A program made the position numbers and the translations under genes. Positions 1 to 11,495 of a DNA stretch of 64,000 nucleotides are shown in pieces. Below the pieces are notes generated by a model. That model searched no databases. It worked only from the letters and a program-made list of their open reading frames with translations, and was not told where the DNA came from. Origin of the DNA: Oreohelix idahoensis (lineage: Eukaryota; Mollusca; Gastropoda; Stylommatophora; Oreohelicidae); contig JAMPIV010000585.1 of the NCBI GenBank assembly GCA_024509875.1, positions 1-64,000 on the forward strand, read 5' to 3'. Numbering within the stretch: the first letter of the stretch is position 1; the number at the start of each line of letters is the position of its first letter.

Positions 1-125
1 TCCAGCTCTTTGAGTCAAATAAGAAATAAAGCAAACATATTTTAAAAGCCCTGTACTTGTTAAGATGGTAAAACTTTAAGCCAGATATATCACATGAATA
101 ATAAAGGAAAGAAATAAAGACTCAC

Positions 126-343
126 CTGTACAAGTATGCCAGATCTTCTGAAATGCTTGACAGCAAGTTTGTATGAAGATCCAACAGAAGAAGGGAACCA
201 AATGTGTCAAAACGCTCTTCAGGGAATTTTGGAATCTGATTGTTTCTGAAGTTTAAGTACACCAGGTGATTCATTCTCCTGAAGTGCTGAGGCAACTCCG
301 TGATAAAGTTGAAAGACATATTGAGGTAGCGCATCTTGTTGCA
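126..343 (-). CDS. LRR gene exon e10 (3'-most in window)
   Basis: This exon encodes 72 residues plus two bases (starts CNKMRYLNMSFN, ends LAYLY+AG). The acceptor is TTTACAG and the donor CAG|GTGAGT. It holds three LRR units (MRYLNMSFNFITELP, LVYLNFRNNQIPKFP, LLLLDLHTNLLSSIS). It enters in phase 0 and leaves in phase 2, so at least one more exon must lie to the left of the window. Confidence 0.9.
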
Positions 344-2544
344 CTGTAAATGGCAGAGAAGGCTACTTTGTGCAGAAGCTCTTAAAGTTTAAAATACTGA
401 TGTAAACATAACAAATAATTTTAATTCAATGTGAATACAGAAAAGTGTCTATTTAGCCAATACTGACTTCTAGCACTAAATAACAATGGTGAAGCAGAAA
501 ATAACAGCTGAATGACCTGGAAGCAAATCCCAGGGCACTCTTCTTTGATAAAAGACTCATATTTTGCTAAGTCATTGAAGCAGTCATGTAATGTAGAGTC
601 AAATAAACTCTGCTACTCTCAAGTATCTGTTTGATCTTGGCTGGAAGACTACAAAAAATGATCTATAACTGCAATACTAACTACACCTAGCCTGAGTCTA
701 CAAGACACTGGGAAGGCACTAGCAATATATGTAAGTTACTTATGGAGGACAATGTAAGTGCTGTATTTGTGTCGTAGCATAGTTCTGCCTTAAGCGCTCT
801 GCATGACATCATTGACGATTAGTGTAGTAGCCTTGATACCAGAGTATTGGAAGGTGGGTTGTGGTTTTTTTATTAGTAATCGCCATTACTTTGGGACGCG
901 AGTGGTATTGACACAAAAACATAAAAATTGACATCTTTGTTCCCATGGGTCCATATTTTAACAACTAGAAGACTTACCATCTAATGCCCAACCAGAGAAG
1001 TCATCTCCTACATCAAGAAATGTCTGATCAACTACTGAACATAAAAATAGCACACAGTCTGTATTGGAACTACGACTAACAACTTGTTAATGGCCTAGTC
1101 TATAACAAGTAGCTGAAGCCCAACACAACAAGAGTTATGAGATGAAAAAGAAATCTAAATGACTGAGATTATGGCCAGTCATTATTTATTTATGAAGGCG
1201 AAAATGGTGAAAACCAAGTAAGTAGGAAGACTTAGCTTCCAGTTTCATTTGTTTGGAACATCATTCGCTTACTGTACTTATGATTATATGGTAGCCTCAG
1301 GCTAAAGACTTAGTCGCAAATCGTATATTGTTCTAAAAAGAAATGAACCAGACAAAGGTAGACAGTATAAGGTCAATTCGATGAAAAAAGAAAGTAATAT
1401 GAAAATTCAAGTTTTACGATCGTGCATATGGCTAAGCTGATAAAAGAGGACAAGAACTATAACACTGAATGCAATACAAGCGACTGCCACACCACGAATA
1501 ATAGAAGAAAGTTCACGAAAATCATCTTCACCCCACGTTTTTGTATTGAAATGGAAGCATCATGAGATTAAAATTGATGAAAGAAATCGTACTTGAAAAT
1601 AAAACATAAGAATCCTCAGGCTTGTGTTGATTGCCTGCCTTTTTCTTCAAAGTTGCTGTTTCAATAAATGTGGAATTTTTTGCCTTAAACGTTGAAACTT
1701 CGTATCGTACGGTCGATCTTGAATTGTTATTGAAATTGTCAGCACGTCACATTTATGTTCATGTTTCTAAGAAGATAGAGTTGGAAAGCCATGCTCTGTT
1801 TTATTTAAACTTCTGATTTAGTGATCATATACACACACGCAGTACAACCTTCATTCTACTACCACTTACTATCGGCCCCAGACATTAGCGAGAAGCAGGT
1901 CTAAAAATGAAGGTGCAGTGGCCTTGGCATCTGTAAATACTTAAAGGTATAAAACAGCGACTGCCACATTAGCATGTCAGACAAAACACTGTCACAGACT
2001 AAATCAAACCAAACAAAACACAAGTACTACAAAACAGAAATACTTTTAAAATAATAACAGCTGCCCTTAATTATGATTACTGACACATGAGAAAACTAGA
2101 ATGACAACAGTGTTATTGTTATTGTTGGAACTTCTCAGAACAGCAAAGCACCGTCTACTGGGCACATTGTGAGCTGTTCAACACTCAGCAGTTAGGTTTT
2201 ATCCTCTTTAATACTAAAATGTGAAGAGGTAGTAGGTTGACAGAACTAATCAAAATGTAGAGAAAACAATTCAAATGAGAATAAAAAAATAGATCTGTTC
2301 AATTTTACCTTTCTATTTGATGTCACTGCCCAGCATACATGACTGTCATTTAGAAAGAACAGAGGTTACTGAATGAACTTGCTTTTTTTTTTTTAAGGAC
2401 TGTCTTCATTGCACACAGACAACTCCATCAGTGCTCTGATCACAGAAAGATAATTTTCAGCACAGTTCATGAACTCCATTGCAGCGGCACGGATACTAAT
2501 GTGTGTATATCACATTCTATAAATATTTTTGTGGTGGGTAAGTT
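344..2544. other. Intron sequence, nothing recognised
   Basis: This is the first part of the 10-kb intron between e9 and e10. It is AT-rich and non-coding on both strands. I see no transposon protein, clear terminal repeat or RNA gene. The short open frames in it show no family features. Confidence 0.5.
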
Positions 2545-2838
2545 TCCCAATTTTTAAATTTCACCAGGGCAGTGGCCATACGGCCTACTCTTTATGATTT
2601 CCAACAGCCTAGGGGTTTTAACGTGTGCAACTTGCACACGGGACCTCCTATTTTTTCACCCTTATTTGAGAAAGCTAGGCAACCGATCTCACTACCCAGG
2701 AGATCAGGGTGGAGTATGACACATTAGGAACCTTGGTTCGGAAAAAAAATTTCCATCAATTATATTCCCTGTACTGGGAGCGAACCCTGTACCTTTAGAA
2801 TTAGAGGCGGGCACCATACTTCTTAGCCACTCCAAACT
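2545..2838 (-). repeat. tRNA-derived SINE, degenerate
   Basis: Read on the minus strand, the 5' end (about 2838-2760) has a tRNA-like head. Its A box is TGGCTAAGAAGTATGG and its B box GGGTTCGCTCCC, spaced as in a Pol III promoter. A non-tRNA body follows, running to about 2545. I could not find a target-site duplication, so both ends are approximate. It is not a functional tRNA because the acceptor stem does not close. Confidence 0.6.
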
Positions 2839-2868
2839 TGATTTCAAAACAGTAAATGTTCATATTTA

Positions 2869-3210
2869 TCTAAAGAGCTGCAGACAAGGTGGGCACACTG
2901 GCAGGCTGCTGAAAACTCTTAACAAGAGTATTTTTGAAAGAAGTTAGAACCTCTCATGAAGATGAATTTTGTCAGACATATGCATGTTTGAAATGCAGAA
3001 AAAAAAAAAGAAGTGAAAAAAAATAATTCTGGATCAGCCTGCTTTCACAACAGCAATTATTCACAATTATCTAAAGCACTGCAGTCAGGGTGCCAGACTT
3101 CTGAAAACTCATGATAAGAGGGTCTCAAAAGATGTTCGACTCTTTTCTAAGGATAAAAGTGAATTGCATGTCAGTAACTGAATATGAGTGCTGAAAAAAA
3201 AGTTTAAGTA
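2869..3210. repeat. Two diverged copies of a ~140-bp segment
   Basis: The segments 2869-3010 and 3073-3210 share an order of matching blocks (CAG-CA-GGGTG, CTGAAAACTC, a middle of similar length, then a poly-A-rich end). They look like an old tandem duplication next to the LINE remnant that follows. I do not recognise the parent sequence. Confidence 0.35.
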
Positions 3211-3220
3211 ATTAAATGAC

Positions 3221-3667
3221 AAGGAGATTTTTGATCCATCACCTTTAGAATGGATTCCAGCACATGTTGACGTAGTAGAAAACAAACTTGCTGACAGGGA
3301 AGCCAAGCAGGAAAGAAATAGCACTACAAAAATTGAAACAGAGTTAGGTAGATTCAAAATCAAGAGTCTAATAGCAAATACTACATCCAAAGAATGGAGA
3401 AAAGAATAAGACAAGAGCACAAAAGGAAGGCAAGCATATCAGTTACTTAACAAAATACCAAATAAAACACGCCAAATGCAAGATGAACTAACAATACCAG
3501 TAAATAAAAAACTACTCTGGCTCAAATTGAGAACCTGCTACTTTAGAACAGAGGAACCCATCTGTGAAGAATCTAATGAACCTTATGCAATTAAACACTT
3601 CTTGCTGAATGCAAGAAATATGAGAAACACAGATAAAACATACACAGTTACTGCAAAAAAGAACTAA
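3221..3667 (+). pseudogene. Remnant of a LINE RNase H / C-terminal tail
   Basis: At about 3250-3310 the plus strand reads WIPAHVDVVENKLADREAK. This matches the last conserved block of non-LTR RNase H domains (W-I-P-x-H-x-x-x-x-x-N-x-x-A-D-x-x-A-K). After a stop near 3406, a second frame (3476-3667) reads like the usual tail after RNase H, with EEPICEESNEPYAIKHFLLN as the cysteine/histidine block. It is broken by stops and is clearly dead. It resembles the RNase-H-bearing element at 61440-63108. Confidence 0.6.
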
Positions 3668-3670
3668 AGG

Positions 3671-4750
3671 TCATCATCATGTGAAGTATTCTTTCCAGAA
3701 TTTTGTCTCCATTACAGCTGCTCTGAACGCATCACGATTCTGGGCAAGTCAACCTGCATCAGCCAAAGACAAGTTCAGACTCTCTGTGATGTCCTGGGTC
3801 CACCGTCGTCTAGGTCGACCCCTTCCCCTTTTTCCAGGGACCATGCCTTCCATCACTGTTTTTTCCTGACTATTATGTCTTTTTATATGACCGAAAAATT
3901 TCAGCTTCCTTATTGCGATGGTATTTAGGAGCCAATGTTCCTGTACGTTTAGTGAGTGCAGTACTTCTCTGTTGGTCTTTTTTTTCTGTCCAGGGTATTC
4001 TCAACATCCTTCTGTAGCATTTCATTTCGAATGATGTAATCTTTTTTGCAACTGTTTTATTGAGTGTCCAAGTCTCGCAGCCGTATGTTGCTACTGGGAA
4101 TATACATGCTCTGATCAGTTGTAACTTTGTTTCTTTGCTTGTGCCTTGCCATAGGTTTTTCATCTGTATTAGTTTATGTGAAGCAATTGCAAGTCTTCTT
4201 TTAATTTCTACTGCACAGTCGCCAGAGCTGTTGATGATTGATCCTAAGTATTCGAATTCATTAACACTTTCCAGTTCTTCGTTATCAATTTCAATTTCTG
4301 GTTTGGTCTTTACTTTGTCTGTTGTCAATACTTTGGTCTTCTTGGTGTTTAGGTATAGATTCTGGGCCTCGCTGTGTTTTTTGGTGGACAGAATTAATTG
4401 TTCAAGTCCTTCTGGGTTGGTCGATAGGAGGACTGTGTCGTCAGCATATCTGATTTCCGGGATCTGGTACCCGCCGATGTTAAATGAGTCAAACTCTGTG
4501 TGTTCTTGGTCATCTCTTACGTTTCTCATGATATTCTCGGCATAAATGTTAAATAGGTAAGGGGAAAGGGTACAGCCTTGTCTTACTCCTTTCTGTACTT
4601 CAAACCATTCTGATGTTTCCTCCTCTATTCTTACGGCAGCCTGTTGTTCTTGGTACAGCAGTGCGATGAGTTGTATAAGGTGGTTTGGAAATCCCATATC
4701 TTTCATAATAGCCCATAATTGCTGATGTTGTACACAATCAAAAGCTACTA
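3671..4750 (-). pseudogene. 5'-truncated RTE-like LINE (reverse transcriptase)
   Basis: A minus-strand reverse transcriptase begins inside the palm at AFDCVQHQQLW (about 4747). It continues with GVRQGCTLSPYLFN, the catalytic box YADDTVLLST, FEYLGSIINSSG and YGCETWTLNK. Near 3970 an 8-base A run shifts the frame, so the typical KLKFFGHIKR and GRGRPRRRW tail sits in another frame. A TGA also interrupts this tail. The 3' end is a short TGATGATG tail (3671-3680), typical of RTE-like elements. A near-identical copy in the opposite orientation lies at 63401-64000. That copy has 7 A at the run and stays in frame there. Confidence 0.85.
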
Positions 4751-5768
4751 AAGGTAGAAAATTTAATTGGCACCAAGTCCTCACAAGTACTACAAAAATT
4801 AGTAAAGTAATATATCACAAAAACAAAAGCCATTATTCAAAAGACAACATGATTAAAGGAATAAATATTTGGCATGTTAACTGCTAATTTTCATACATTA
4901 ACTACAGTAACAAAGCACTATCATATAAGAATTAATCTAGCACAGTACAAAAAGTACGCACAATAAGGAAATATGTAACACTAAAAGAGGCCCTCCTGAT
5001 ATAACCAATACATTCATGCATGTGGATAATGGTTGAAAGGTGTACTACTTTTCAGCAACGCCATGGAGCCCAGGCCTTCAACAAATACACTAAAAGCCTT
5101 TCTGTTCTGTGCCATCTGTTCAAGGTCTTTCTTATTCCTGTCAAGTCTGTCTCCAGTTCCCTTCTCTAAGTGTTATTTAGTTTCCCTCTTTTGTGACAGT
5201 GTGGTGGGTCACGGTACCAATTTTATAGTATATAGATGTGACAGTGAGCTAGTCACAGCTCCACTTAATAGTACTTATATATGTGACTGCTTCTTTCTAT
5301 CTAGCAAGTTAGTTACTAGCCGTCCGCTAGAGATGTTTATTCTTGTAGAGATACGTCAGGTTCGTTCGTCTCTCGATAGTTGTTATAAGGTGCTGAAGTG
5401 GTGTACTAACTAACAGAGTTGTAACTTTGAATTCAACTCGACAAAAATCTGAATAACTCAGTCGAGTCAAATAACAGAGTTTATTTACAGAATACATAAT
5501 AAACAAATGCAGCTGGAATCAAATCAGTTTCTTTCATTTTTGAAGGTAGTTTTCTGCATGTTTCCGTATTTTCCTTATCTCTCTCCGTAATCGTGTGAGA
5601 TACAATAAAATCCTGAGTGGTTCACGACCTAGGTTACTTTGACCTTCGCTTTCATAACATTCAGTAAAAGTAGTGAGCCTTTTTATTTTCAATACGTAAG
5701 TATGATATTCTCTTCATCTTCTCAACTTTCAAGTGATTTATTGCTGTTTCTTGGTTTTCTTCCCTTAA
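4751..5768. other. Intron; trace of a LINE C-terminus at 5034-5190 (-)
   Basis: Most of this stretch is unrecognised. On the minus strand 5034-5190 reads LEQMAQNRKAFSVFVEGL. This matches the end of many RTE-like reverse transcriptases (A-Q-D-R-x-x-W-x-x-F-V-E-G-L), so it is an old LINE 3' end. Related traces sit at 9185-9310 and 17940-18080. Confidence 0.45.
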
Positions 5769-5770
5769 TA

Positions 5771-7292
5771 TACTGTTCAAAAAAAGAAACGCAACATTAT
5801 TGCAGTAGTAATGGACACCAAATTTCAAACTTGTACCAAAATTTAATTTTATGGAATTAATGTTTCAATCTTGGCATGAAGAAACTTTCAGACTTTAACA
5901 ATGAAATGATGTTCATTAAATTTGGTTTGGACTTTTATTCTTTGCGACTGATGCCTCCGTTTCAGTAAGGTGTATGGCCTCCTCTGGCCTCTATCAGAGA
6001 ACAACATCTCCTTGACATGGATCCGATTAGCCGTTGGATCTGTTGTTGTGGGATGGCTGCCCACTCTTCCCGCAGTGGAAGAGACAACTGTCGGAGATTG
6101 GCTGGAGCCACGTCTCGCTGGCGGAGTCGTCTGTCGAGTTCATCCTATAAGTGTTCTATGGGGTTCATGTCTGATGACATGGCTGGCCACGGAATGGTCT
6201 GGACGTTGTTGTCAGCGATGAACTGGGTGGTGAGTTGTGCCACATGAGGTCGAGTGTTATCCTGCTGAAAAATCGACCCTCGTGCAGCCAGAAGTGGAAG
6301 GACGTGAGGACGAAGAATTTCAGCGACGTATCGTTGGGCATTCAGGCGTCCTTCAATTTGCACCAGGTCACTTCTTCCCATGAAGTTGATCGCCCCCCAC
6401 ATCAGTACACCTCCACCACCATGTGGAGGAGCCTCATCAACGCTGTTCTGGGCGTAGCGCTCATGGACTCTGCGGTAAACTCTTCTCCGTCTATCGTGTC
6501 GCTGGAGCACAAAAAATGATTCATCACTAAACCAAACACGTCTCGAGTCATTCCCAACGGTCCATTGACGATGCTGGTTCGCCCACTGCAGTCAGTTCTG
6601 GCGATGCCGATCCGTAAGAACAGGACCTCTGTAGGGTCTTTTAGCCCAAAGACCAGAGTCGTGCAGCCGGTTCCTGACCGTTTGATCTGAAATTCGACGA
6701 GCTGCTGACATTGACTGGACTGTGGAGGACGCAGATGCAGGTCGATTCCTGAGGTGACGCAGCCGTATGAAGCGGTCTTCGGCAGGAGTTGTGACTCTGG
6801 GTCTTCCACTGCGCGGCCGGTCTGCCACTGAGCCAGTTTCTTGAAATCGCCTCCAAAGGCGACTAATAGTGCTTCTAACCACATTTAATTGTATGGCCAC
6901 TACACTTTGTGACTGTCCAGTCTGTAAACGTCCAATGATCATGAGTCGTTGTTCTGTAGTGAGATGAGCCATACTTGCGCATTAAATTTTCAACTGAATT
7001 TATTCGAAGAGGGTCAATCTTTTATAAGCATTCAATAATATGGTCAGAGAGTTTTGTGTTCAGTAAGTTTCACGGGATTCTCATGAACCTGTCACGAGTT
7101 ATTGTCAAAAATGTTGTTTTGACCTTGACCTCTTTCATGACCTCACGAATCATGAGGTGAGTACAATTCAGGTAATCACGAGAAGTCAATGACCAGATTG
7201 ACACAGTCGATAGGTTGACTGATGTCCAATCAGTGAATATCTTTTATAAAAGTAACACCAAAAAAGTTGCGTTTCTTTTTTTGAACAGTATA
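5771..7292 (-). mobile_element. Tc1-like DNA transposon with TIRs
   Basis: Matching inverted ends start TACTGTTCAAAAAAAGAAAC at 5771 and end in the reverse complement at about 7292. The element is flanked by TA, the Tc1/mariner target. It is about 1.5 kb long and carries one transposase frame on the minus strand (5962-6972). It lies in the intron between e9 and e10. Confidence 0.9.
5962..6972 (-). pseudogene. Tc1-like transposase, two nonsense codons
   Basis: A single continuous minus-strand frame of 337 codons runs from ATG at 6972 to TGA at 5962-5964, the usual length for a Tc1 transposase. The N-terminus is a paired helix-turn-helix (MAHLTTEQRLMIIGRLQTGQ, then SRLWRRFQETGSVADRPRSG). The catalytic triad is DD34E: D in WFSDESFF, D in FQQDNTRPH, and E in MNPIEHL, 34 residues after the second D. 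Only two changes kill it: TGA at 6592-6594 and TAG at 6145-6147 (just after IEHL, where W is expected). Both are explained by single transitions (CGA to TGA, TGG to TAG). It is therefore a fairly young inactive copy. Confidence 0.9.
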
Positions 7293-8586
7293 TAATCAAT
7301 TCTAGCTGGGGACTGAAAGAAATCGAGATGTACTTACTTGAGTTATTGCTCAAACATGGCTTCTCAACAACTCACAGGTACAAAACACAACCATCGCCGA
7401 GGCCTTCTATCTGGAACTCTCCTTTAAGATTTTAACTTTTAGTTAGATTGACGGTGTTGTGAGTCCGTCACCGTCGATGATTTCGATTGGTGCTACTCAA
7501 AATGTATGAACTTATCTCATTGGCACAGATAATGCTTGGGTATTAGGCCTCAGTCACACTTTTTCTCTTACTTTTGAAGTAGGAACTGCCTTGTAAAGCT
7601 ATTAGCTGGTTTTCTTAGTGTTTTTTTTTTAACCAACATCAGAGTCTTCTCTTTACATCTTTTCCCACTTGTATCTGTCTGATTCTGTCCATCAGTTCCA
7701 AATAAGCTATCTTGTCAAAATCTATCCTGAGCTAGCAGTGTACAAAAATTCCAGGTGCCATATCTGGAGATTTTCTTATAACAAAAAGAATAAAGTAAGT
7801 CAACAACCCAGACTCCTTTCTTTGGGTTGCTTCATGCACCTCCTTACCACATGGCTTTCCTGGATTAGATGACTCAACTGATTTGTTTTATTAGTTTTGG
7901 TTGACTTGTTCATTTTGTTGGTGCAGTTTTTCTTTGGCTTGAAATTTCTACATGAGTAGGTGGCCTGCCTCATGCCCAACCCTCCTTAGTTGCTTTCTAC
8001 AATATTCCAGCAGATTAAAGTGTTACTATTCTTTGCTCCCCTTTCAAGCCCCAGTAACACACAGGTGACAACTCAATGTAAGTCTGCTTTTCTGTGTCTT
8101 AAAAGTGTGATGTAACAGTGCATATCAAAAGTTTTCTTAGATCTCATAAATAATGTTAAATAAGGTTGCTTAACTATAAAATACATTTAGTTGTTGTCAT
8201 TTTTATTATGCTTTATTTTTATTTCATGGATAATTAAGCTGAGACACTTTCTTTTAGGTTCTCTAGAAGCTCCAACAAAAGAAGTGTTCTATTTGGTATT
8301 TTCAATTTCTGTATTTTCTTTCTTGTTTCCTGGCGATGACTCACTTCCATATGACAAAATTGGCTGTATGTAAGATTGAAGAACTCTCTTTCTAACTTCC
8401 ACTGATACAGTTTTTTTTTGTATAAAATACTTTACATTTTATTGTCTCATGGGCTTTGCACAGTGCCACAGCCATACCCAGTTCACTGTAGAATGTGTCA
8501 TTTTTTTTCTTCTGTTTGTTTTTTCATACATTTTTGTGAAAATGCACAATGACGTCTTAAAACACCCTTGACTTCAAACAATGTTT
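7293..8586. other. Intron; decayed LINE 3' piece and repeat R
   Basis: On the minus strand about 7560-7790 reads IDFDKIAYLELMDRIRQIQV followed by a broken arginine-rich block. It parallels the better preserved C-terminal LINE segment at 13859-14060. At about 7960-8060 there is a copy of an interspersed repeat (CTCATGCCCAACCCTCCTTAG, then ATTCTTTGCTCCCCTTTCA). It is also seen at 10860-11270, 24300-24420 and, inverted, at 38920-39050. The rest is unrecognised. Confidence 0.4.
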
Positions 8587-8599
8587 ATATCTATATGGA

Positions 8600-8876
8600 G
8601 GGAGCCGTGCTGGTGTAATGGTTACAACGTTGTACTGGCGACCAGGTTTTCAAGGTTCAAGCCCGGGCGTCGGCGCTTGAAGGAGTGTCAACGACCGGGA
8701 TTTTGACTGAATAATCTGAACGGCTCCTGAGATAAACCCTCTGTGGATGGGAAGAAGCGAAGCTCCTGACCGGGTTGGAAGGAAAGTCCTCAGATTCCCC
8801 AGCCTCGCAATGACATGTCATTGGGCCGAAGGGCTGAAAGCCCAAGTGCCGCTGGTTAAGAAGAAAAAAAAAAAAA
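8600..8876 (+). repeat. tRNA-derived SINE with 13-bp target duplication
   Basis: The element is flanked by ATATCTATATGGA at 8587-8599 and 8877-8889, which sets its ends exactly. The head is tRNA-like, with A box TGGTGTAATGGTTA and B box GGTTCAAGCCC. An unrelated body with GGCTCCTGAG follows, then an A-rich 3' tail. Its head is shared with the SINE at 15323-15686, but the bodies diverge. It depends on a LINE for mobility. It lies in the intron between e9 and e10. Confidence 0.9.
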
Positions 8877-8889
8877 ATATCTATATGGA

Positions 8890-10361
8890 AAGATGAAAAC
8901 AGACATTAAATTACACCAAGCTAATATTCATCATCATCATGTGCCCTGCAGCTAAAAATTGATTTTTTTTTTTGAGTGAATGAGCAATCTGCCATCAAAT
9001 AACACTTGAATGACTACATACCTTGTACAATGTTCATTTCAATGAAGAAAAAACAAAACACAACACTAAAGCATACCAAGTTCACATTTATCATCACCAC
9101 ATGCCAATCTGACAAGTACATTTTTTGCATAAACAACCACTGACTGCAAATTAACATTCCCCAGAATTTTCACTAACTTCCAGCTCCCAAAGGAGAAAAG
9201 GCCTTCAACAAATTCATGCCAAACTTTCCTGTCCTGTGCCATCAATTCATCTTTTCATGTCTTCTTTACACCTTTAACATCTGTCTGGACTTTCTCACTG
9301 ACTCTAAACAGTGCTTTAAGGCATGTGTGAAATGAAAAAGACAAAGTACACTACAGGAGTCGAACAAACAAATGAGCTTTATTTTCAAAGGGTTAAGAAC
9401 TGGGCATGCAGGCCATCTTACATTCTGCTCTTCCTCTCTCTGTCATCTTGCATATTGTATCCTTTCAATCGCACATGTGTTTTGAGCATTATTTAAGCAT
9501 GCAACATTATCACGGTAAAATAATAGCATACATTTATAATATCCAATCATAATCAGATTTAAGTATGTTTTTAAAACAAAAAACCCCCCCAAAACATTTT
9601 TTAAAAAACCAAAAAAGACAAACAAACAAAATCCAAACCATCCATACAGTAAATTAGACAATCACTTGAAACATAATCAGATTATGGTGGCATATAATAA
9701 GAACTTGTGAAATATTGGAAATCTGCTGTTGAATGACCAAGGACTTCGTGTTTTCAGCATATGTGGAACATTTTACCAGAGGTGAGCGGCTTTGAGTCCC
9801 AAGCAGATACTGCCACAGGGAGTAAATTGTTAACGCCTCCACTATATGAGATTTAGCTTTATGAAATGGGTAACTAAATTCCTTCCTCACTATCTTGCCT
9901 TCCCTAACTCAAGAGCAGAATCAGATAGACACGACGGATAAGAAAAAAACTTAATTTTCCAAGGGTTGAGAATTGGGTGTATAGGCTCGTCTTGCATTTT
10001 GCCCTTCCTCTTGCTCATCTTTTATTACTATTTATCCAGACATTCTTCAACATACTTAAAGTACTAATTTAATGGCAATGCAACATTATAAGTAGTATAA
10101 CAGCATACATTTACAGTATCTGATTACAGTTAAGAAGTAAAGTATATTAAAATGAAAAACTAGATCATCAGACCCTCCATACAGTATATTAGAGTAAAGC
10201 ATGCATGATATGCTCAGTCAATCAACAGCCACAGACTGCAATCAGTGATGTGTTTACAACCCAACTAACATTCAATCACCAGTCACTGAAGCATGTACAA
10301 GTCAATCAAACAACATTCAACAGCTGCTGTCAGTGAAGCCTGTAACAAAAACAGCACCAAC
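8890..10361. other. Intron; LINE trace and a repeated ~290-bp segment
   Basis: At 9185-9310 the minus strand reads DELMAQDRKVWHEFVEGL, an old LINE C-terminus. The segments 9350-9660 and 9920-10195 match each other in the same order: TCAAAGGGTTAAGAACTGGGC, TTCTGCTCTTCCTC, GCAACATTAT, AGCATACATTTA, CCATACAGTA-ATTAGA. A third partial copy, inverted, is at about 16800-16895. They carry AATAAA near the sequence CTTGAAAATAAAG. I do not recognise the family. Confidence 0.5.
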
Positions 10362-10532
10362 CTTAGTGAGTGTGACTGGAATGCCAATTATGGAATTCCT
10401 GGATAAATCCAAGTGCTGCAGGTGGTGCAATAAGTCTATGACCATTGGTATCTCCTGTATGTCATTTAGGTGGGCGTCTAGGTGCTCTATGTTCCTACAC
10501 TTTTTAAACAGATCCTCAGGAAGAGTGGAAAT
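10362..10532 (-). CDS. LRR gene exon e9
   Basis: This exon encodes 57 residues (ISTLPEDLFKKC to GIPVTLTK), phase 0 to phase 0. The acceptor is TCTTACAG and the donor AAG|GTTGGT. It holds two LRR units (IEHLDAHLNDIQEIP, LQHLDLSRNSIIGIP). It joins in frame to e8 upstream and e10 downstream. Confidence 0.9.
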
Positions 10533-10849
10533 CTGTAAGATATGATATGATGTTCAAGTAAAAGTCATGGCACTGTCATGTGGAACTTATAAATGTAACA
10601 AGGAAAAACATACTTGAATTTTCTACAAACACTTCTATAAGAGAGGTAGGAATATTAAGCATAACACCAAAATTTTGAAGTTCAGCAAATTTATATATTT
10701 TTTCCCCCTTAGCGGTTAAATTAACTTTAGTTAGTCATCATTATTTTCAACTATGCTCCTTAAGGAGCACTGAATTAACACTACAGCTGGTTCTCTTGCA
10801 AGAAACCTGCACCAAGCAGCCATATGCTATGGTACCTGTGGTTTATGTG

Positions 10850-11270
10850 ATTTGTTTTACATAATGAGATTGCCAGCCTCATGTACAACCTCACATTAGT
10901 CACCATGTAAACCCTCAAATTAGTCACCATGTACAACCTCACATGAGTCACCATGTACAACCTCACATTAGTCACCATGTACAACCTCACATTAGTCACC
11001 ATGTACAACCTCACATTAGCCACCATGTACAACCTCACATTAGTCACCATGTACAACCTCACATTAGTCACCATGTACAACCTCACATTAGCCACCATGT
11101 ACAACCTCACATTAGCCACCATGTACAACCTCACATTAGCCACCATGTACAACCTCACATTAGCCACCATGTACAACCTCACATTAGCCACCATGTACAA
11201 CCTCTGCCTGAGTGTGCAGTAGTCATATTCTTTCTATGTCTTGTCTGAGACCCCCAGGACCCTTCCACCA
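10850..11270 (-). repeat. Interspersed repeat R, split by a minisatellite
   Basis: The left flank (TTGTTTTACATAATGAGATTG, then CCAGCCTCATG) and the right flank (GTGCAGTAGTCATATTCTTTC, then GAGACCCCCAGG) match the two halves of repeat R at 7905-8060 and 24300-24420. The tandem array at 10881-11204 sits exactly at the CTCATG...CAACCC...TTAG part of R. The array is thus an expansion of R's own sequence. Confidence 0.6.
10881..11204. repeat. 24-bp minisatellite, 13.5 copies
   Basis: The unit ATGTACAACCTCACATTAG[T/C]CACC repeats every 24 bases from 10881 to 11204. The T/C variant runs T in units 1-5, C in unit 6, T in units 7-8 and C in units 9-13. Units 2 and 3 are the most diverged. The period is a multiple of three, so several frames stay open on both strands. 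These frames are not genes. Confidence 0.97.
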
Positions 11271-11495
11271 CACTATATTTTCTACTTATCACTATCATAA
11301 CATGTTCTTCCCATTTTACTACCATGGTATTTTCTTCATATCTTAATAACACAATATTTTATTTTTATTTGCTACTAAAATGTTTTATTTATTTCTCCTT
11401 TTTTTTGCTCCATACAGAGCATAGAGCTACAATTGTAGCTATCCCCCAATAACCAAAAAAAAACTTTATAAGCTGTTGCACTTGTTTCAGTTTAA

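Noticed and set aside
4060..4545. 161-codon plus-strand frame
   Set aside because: It is the antisense shadow of the LINE reverse transcriptase on the minus strand. The same applies at 63369-63824.
10881..11204. CRISPR-like array
   Set aside because: The units are contiguous with no spacers, and the sequence is eukaryotic.
10781..11248. Repetitive frames reading MYNLTLVT or MVANVRLY on both strands
   Set aside because: The 24-bp repeat period keeps frames open automatically. It is a minisatellite, not a gene.
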